DNA from: an uncultured Clostridia bacterium
GTDB lineage: Bacteria > Bacillota > Clostridia > Oscillospirales > CAG-272
Reading direction: 5' to 3'
NCBI GenBank assembly: GCA_937895775.1
Contig: CALBLD010000081.1
Coordinates: forward strand, 1 to 6,955
DNA: 6,955 bases
Made by a program: the position numbers and the translations under genes. The first letter of the stretch is position 1, and every line of letters begins with the position of its first letter. The notes under the pieces were generated by a model that ran no database searches, was not told the DNA's origin, and saw nothing but the letters and a program-made list of their open reading frames with translations. Positions 4,187-6,955 of the stretch are shown in pieces.

Positions 4187-6955
4187 TTATACGTGTCCGA
4201 GCAGTTCTATCTGCGAAAGGGCAGTTTCGCCCGAAAATTCAATCACGATGCGGTCGGCGGTAAGCCTTGCCTCAAACGGGCGGGTCTCGCGTCCCCACTC
4301 AAACGAAATATTGTTCAGAGTCACCGTATTTTCGGTTTCCGAACCGTTTTTATAGGCTTTCAGGCTGATCCGACCGACATCATCCGCATGTTCGGACGAG
4401 GTCAGCGTTATCATTTCTATGATTGCCTCGGATGCAAAATCAACCGTGATCCTGCCGCCGTCATGTATAACCGTTTCGGTGAGCGAGCAGTTGTCAAACA
4501 GCCTGTCGGCAAACGGAATGTCCGAGGTGATTTTGGCGTTTTCGGTCATATCGCTCGCGGGGAGTGCGCCCTTTACGTATTCCGACAGCGAAAACGGCGT
4601 TACCTTTCCGAAGTCCGACGGGGTGCTTCCCATGACAAACCGCAACTCACCGCCCGCTGTAAGCTCGTCATGTGTGACAAACAGTCTGTCAGACGGCTTT
4701 CCGTTTATCGTCACCGATTTAACATATATATTTTCGGGACTGTTGTTTTCGGCGACTATGTGCAGTTTTTTGCCGCCGATATTCAGATCAACCTCGTCAA
4801 AAAGCGGCGAGCCGATCGCATACTGACCTGTTGCGAGGCAGAGCGGATAAAATCCGAGTGCCGACAATATGAACCATGCCGACATTTCGCCGTTGTCCTC
4901 GTCTCCGGGGTAACCCTGCCCGAAATCCCCGCCGATGTACAGCCTTGACAGCACCTCTCTTGCGTATTTCTGCGCTTTCCACGGCTGATCGGTGAAATTG
5001 TACATGTAGATGAGGTGGTGGGACGGCTGGTTCGAGTGTCCGTAGCGACCCATTTTGACCTCTCTTGCCTCTCTCTGCTCATGTATGCCGTCCCATTCGC
5101 CGCAGGCACCGTATCCGCGGTAATATGCCTTTGTTTCGAAGATGCTGTCGAGCTTTTTCGCAAGCTCCGCGCGACCGCCGTAAAGGGCGGCAAGTCCAGT
5201 TCCGTCAAACGGTACGGACGCCGACATATTGTAGGCGTCGGTCTCGGTGAAATCCTTTCCCCAGAAACAGGGGTCGAATTTGCCGCAGTAATTATTGTCG
5301 GATGTCAGCGACCCGTCCGCCTCTCTGCCGCGGAACCATTTGTCGCCGATGTCATCGCCGCCGTCAACGAAGAGCAGGCGGTAGTTTTTTGCTCTGTTTT
5401 CAAAATATCCGCGCTCTGCGGCAAGAGCCGACTTTCTTTCGGGGGCGGTTTCGTGTTCGGACAGCAGACCCGCAAGCACGGAAATTCCGAAATCGTTGAT
5501 ATAACCCTCCATCGACCACGAAAAGCCTTCGCGCGAGCCGGGAGTCCAGCCGAGGAATATCGATTTTTCGAGAAGCTCGCGACCGCCGTCGGTCGGGTTC
5601 GGTGAGTGGACGCAGGCGTTTTTGTATGCGGCGGCGTATGCCTTTTCGGTATCGAAATCAAAGCCTTTGACCGCGGCGTCGGCGAAAATGATGTCCGACG
5701 AGGTGCCGACCATGCAGTTTACACCTCCGGGAGCCGACCAGCGCGGTATCAGTCCGTTGTCGTCGTAATGCTTCAGAAAACCGTTCAGAAGGCGGGGCAT
5801 CTCCTGCGGACAAAGCAGGGAATATGCCGGCCAACAGGTGCGGTAGGTATCCCAGAACCCGTTGTTTATCATCATTTCGCCCTCTTCGACACGATCGGTG
5901 TAAGGCGAGCGGTAGGCATACACCGGAGCTTTGTCGGTTCCGATGTTTTCGGATATCGAATTCGGATATTTGAAGAGGCAGTAAAGTCCCGAATAGATGT
6001 TTTCGAGATCGCGCTCTGCTGCACCCTTTATGTTGTCTATGCAGGAGAGCTTGCCGTCCCAACGGTCGGCGGCATCGGCACAGATGCTTTCAAAGGTTCT
6101 GCCGCGCAGTTCGAGATCGTGGTTTTTCTTTGCCTGATCATAGGATATGTACGATGTTGCAAAGGTCATGTATACTTCATCGGCGGAAAATGACGCGATC
6201 GCATTTTTTCCGCAGACTGCGGTCGATGTCGGCTTTTCGGAGAAGACTCCGTAGATATACACGGTCTTTGATCGGTTGTTTTTGTGGTCGGAGAAGGCGG
6301 TGAAGCCGCTGTCATCGTCAAAGGCGAAGCCTCCGGGACCGTTCTGACAGTCGAAGATCACCGAGTGATGCGCGGCACTTTTGCCGAAGGATAACCTGAC
6401 AACAAGTCCGTGATCGGTCGGAGCAAGTTCAATCATGCTGTCGGCGGCGTCCCCGCCGTTTTCGTCAAATGCGACCGAGTAATAGTGAGCAAAGGCAAGT
6501 TCGTTTTCGTGACCGAAAATGTTCGTCATGTCGGCTGTGGCAAAGCTTTTGCCGTCGCCCGCAAGGCGGGAGGTGTTTATCATGAACTGCCATGTTCCTC
6601 TGTCGCCGATCCAGATCGACGGCTCGTGCGAGATACCGATACTGTCAAATCTGTGGCTGAGATAGTCGTAATGTTTGTCGGACGCATGATTTGTGATCGG
6701 ACCGTACATGTTGAAGCCGTGCGGGAGCAGAACGGCGGGCGCGGTCAGACCGCGGGAGAATGAGGAAGAGTCGTTCGTTCCGCGGAGAATGTTTATGTAG
6801 TGGCAGAGCCTCGTCCGCTCGGTCGGCTTGCGGTCGTATATCGATATGTCGTCGAAGAAACTCTCAAAATCCGAACCCCCGGACGGACCGCTGTATGAAA
6901 TAACTGTTTTTGTTATTGTCCTGCCGGCAAGTGCGCCGAGCGGAACGGATATTCT
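4187..6955 (-). CDS. GH92 family glycosidase (probable exo-alpha-mannosidase) with accessory beta-sandwich domains, N-terminus cut
   Basis: The frame stays open to the window edge, giving 922 residues; the ATG at 6709 is internal. With the edge residue as 1: residues 1-44, with FFDDISIY at 33-40, look like the end of a galactose-binding-like or lectin-like domain. The GH92 catalytic region starts near 52 (INILRGTNDSSSFSRGLTAP, against the family's VNPFIGTGG...PGA..PFG). It contains SHEPSIWIGDRGTWQF, NGFWDTYRTCWPAY (around 366), FTETDAYNM (569-577, E571 at the place of the catalytic acid), RYGHSNQPSHH (637-647) and PGDEDNGEMSAWF (683-695), whose aspartates match the general-base region. About 804-922 form a C-terminal F5/8C or CBM32-like beta-sandwich. 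GH92 enzymes are calcium-dependent, inverting exo-alpha-mannosidases acting on N-glycans or yeast mannan. Linkage cannot be read here. Whether it is secreted is unknown because the signal region lies outside. No partner gene is visible on this strand. Confidence 0.94.
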   Translation of the reverse strand, partial: RISVPLGALAGRTITKTVISYSGPSGGSDFESFFDDISIYDRKPTERTRLCHYINILRGTNDSSSFSRGLTAPAVLLPHGFNMYGPITNHASDKHYDYLSHRFDSIGISHEPSIWIGDRGTWQFMINTSRLAGDGKSFATADMTNIFGHENELAFAHYYSVAFDENGGDAADSMIELAPTDHGLVVRLSFGKSAAHHSVIFDCQNGPGGFAFDDDSGFTAFSDHKNNRSKTVYIYGVFSEKPTSTAVCGKNAIASFSADEVYMTFATSYISYDQAKKNHDLELRGRTFESICADAADRWDGKLSCIDNIKGAAERDLENIYSGLYCLFKYPNSISENIGTDKAPVYAYRSPYTDRVEEGEMMINNGFWDTYRTCWPAYSLLCPQEMPRLLNGFLKHYDDNGLIPRWSAPGGVNCMVGTSSDIIFADAAVKGFDFDTEKAYAAAYKNACVHSPNPTDGGRELLEKSIFLGWTPGSREGFSWSMEGYINDFGISVLAGLLSEHETAPERKSALAAERGYFENRAKNYRLLFVDGGDDIGDKWFRGREADGSLTSDNNYCGKFDPCFWGKDFTETDAYNMSASVPFDGTGLAALYGGRAELAKKLDSIFETKAYYRGYGACGEWDGIHEQREAREVKMGRYGHSNQPSHHLIYMYNFTDQPWKAQKYAREVLSRLYIGGDFGQGYPGDEDNGEMSAWFILSALGFYPLCLATGQYAIGSPLFDEVDLNIGGKKLHIVAENNSPENIYVKSVTINGKPSDRLFVTHDELTAGGELRFVMGSTPSDFGKVTPFSLSEYVKGALPASDMTENAKITSDIPFADRLFDNCSLTETVIHDGGRITVDFASEAIIEMITLTSSEHADDVGRISLKAYKNGSETENTVTLNNISFEWGRETRPFEARLTADRIVIEFSGETALSQIELLGHV

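Noticed and set aside
3991..4263. Plus-strand open frame overlapping the 3' end of the NfeD-like gene and the terminator
   Set aside because: It is out of frame with the supported gene, runs through a strong terminator stem and has a composition unlike a protein.
4193..6193. Three long plus-strand open frames in series opposite the GH92 gene
   Set aside because: They are mirror frames of a conserved coding region with GC-biased third positions; GH92 motifs on the minus strand explain this DNA fully, and no plus-strand start signals were seen.
1..6955. A dedicated polysaccharide utilisation locus or defence system
   Set aside because: The two glycosidases are far apart on opposite strands, with three separately promoted envelope genes between them and no transporter or regulator; the NERD-like and MBL-like folds lack catalytic residues, so a nuclease defence role is not supported.

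Overview
The window looks like a chromosomal segment from a gut-type low-to-mid GC Firmicute, most likely an Oscillospiraceae/Ruminococcus-like clostridium. This is an inference from the roughly even base composition, the Gram-positive style RBSs and lipoprotein signal, the consensus sigma-A-type promoters, and a glycoside hydrolase 92 gene next to a GH13 gene. No mobile element, tRNA, rRNA, CRISPR array or phage gene was seen. Five protein genes fill the window, and no gene-free stretch exceeds 300 bases.

Layout. (1) 3-938, plus strand: the 3' part of a GH13 alpha-amylase-family enzyme, cut by the left edge. (2) 938-1007: a short intergenic region with a perfect 9-bp palindrome lying across the promoter region of the next gene. 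(3) 1008-1928, plus: a lipoprotein with a ComEC-like metallo-beta-lactamase fold whose metal ligands are nearly all replaced. (4) 1942-1979: a strong bidirectional terminator between convergent genes. (5) 1993-2871, minus: a membrane-anchored protein with a degenerate NERD-like domain and an acidic C-terminal tail. (6) 2872-3079: a divergent promoter region with two good promoters and a 10-bp inverted repeat. (7) 3080-4078, plus: a membrane protein with one N-terminal helix, an extracytoplasmic domain and a C-terminal three-helix block resembling the NfeD membrane module. (8) 4085-4170: a bulged hairpin and a strong bidirectional terminator. (9) 4187-6955, minus: a large GH92 exo-alpha-mannosidase-family protein with a C-terminal lectin-like beta-sandwich domain, cut at its N-terminus by the right edge.

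Function. The two outer genes act on alpha-glucans (GH13) and probably on alpha-mannosides (GH92). No sugar transporter or regulator is visible, so a single utilisation locus cannot be claimed. The three middle genes encode envelope proteins of unknown role, each with its own promoter. Two of them look like members of hydrolase folds that have lost catalytic residues. They are the least explained part of the window. No multi-gene system could be shown from the sequence alone; the leads are the pseudo-MBL lipoprotein, the NERD-like pseudo-nuclease and the truncated NfeD-like protein.
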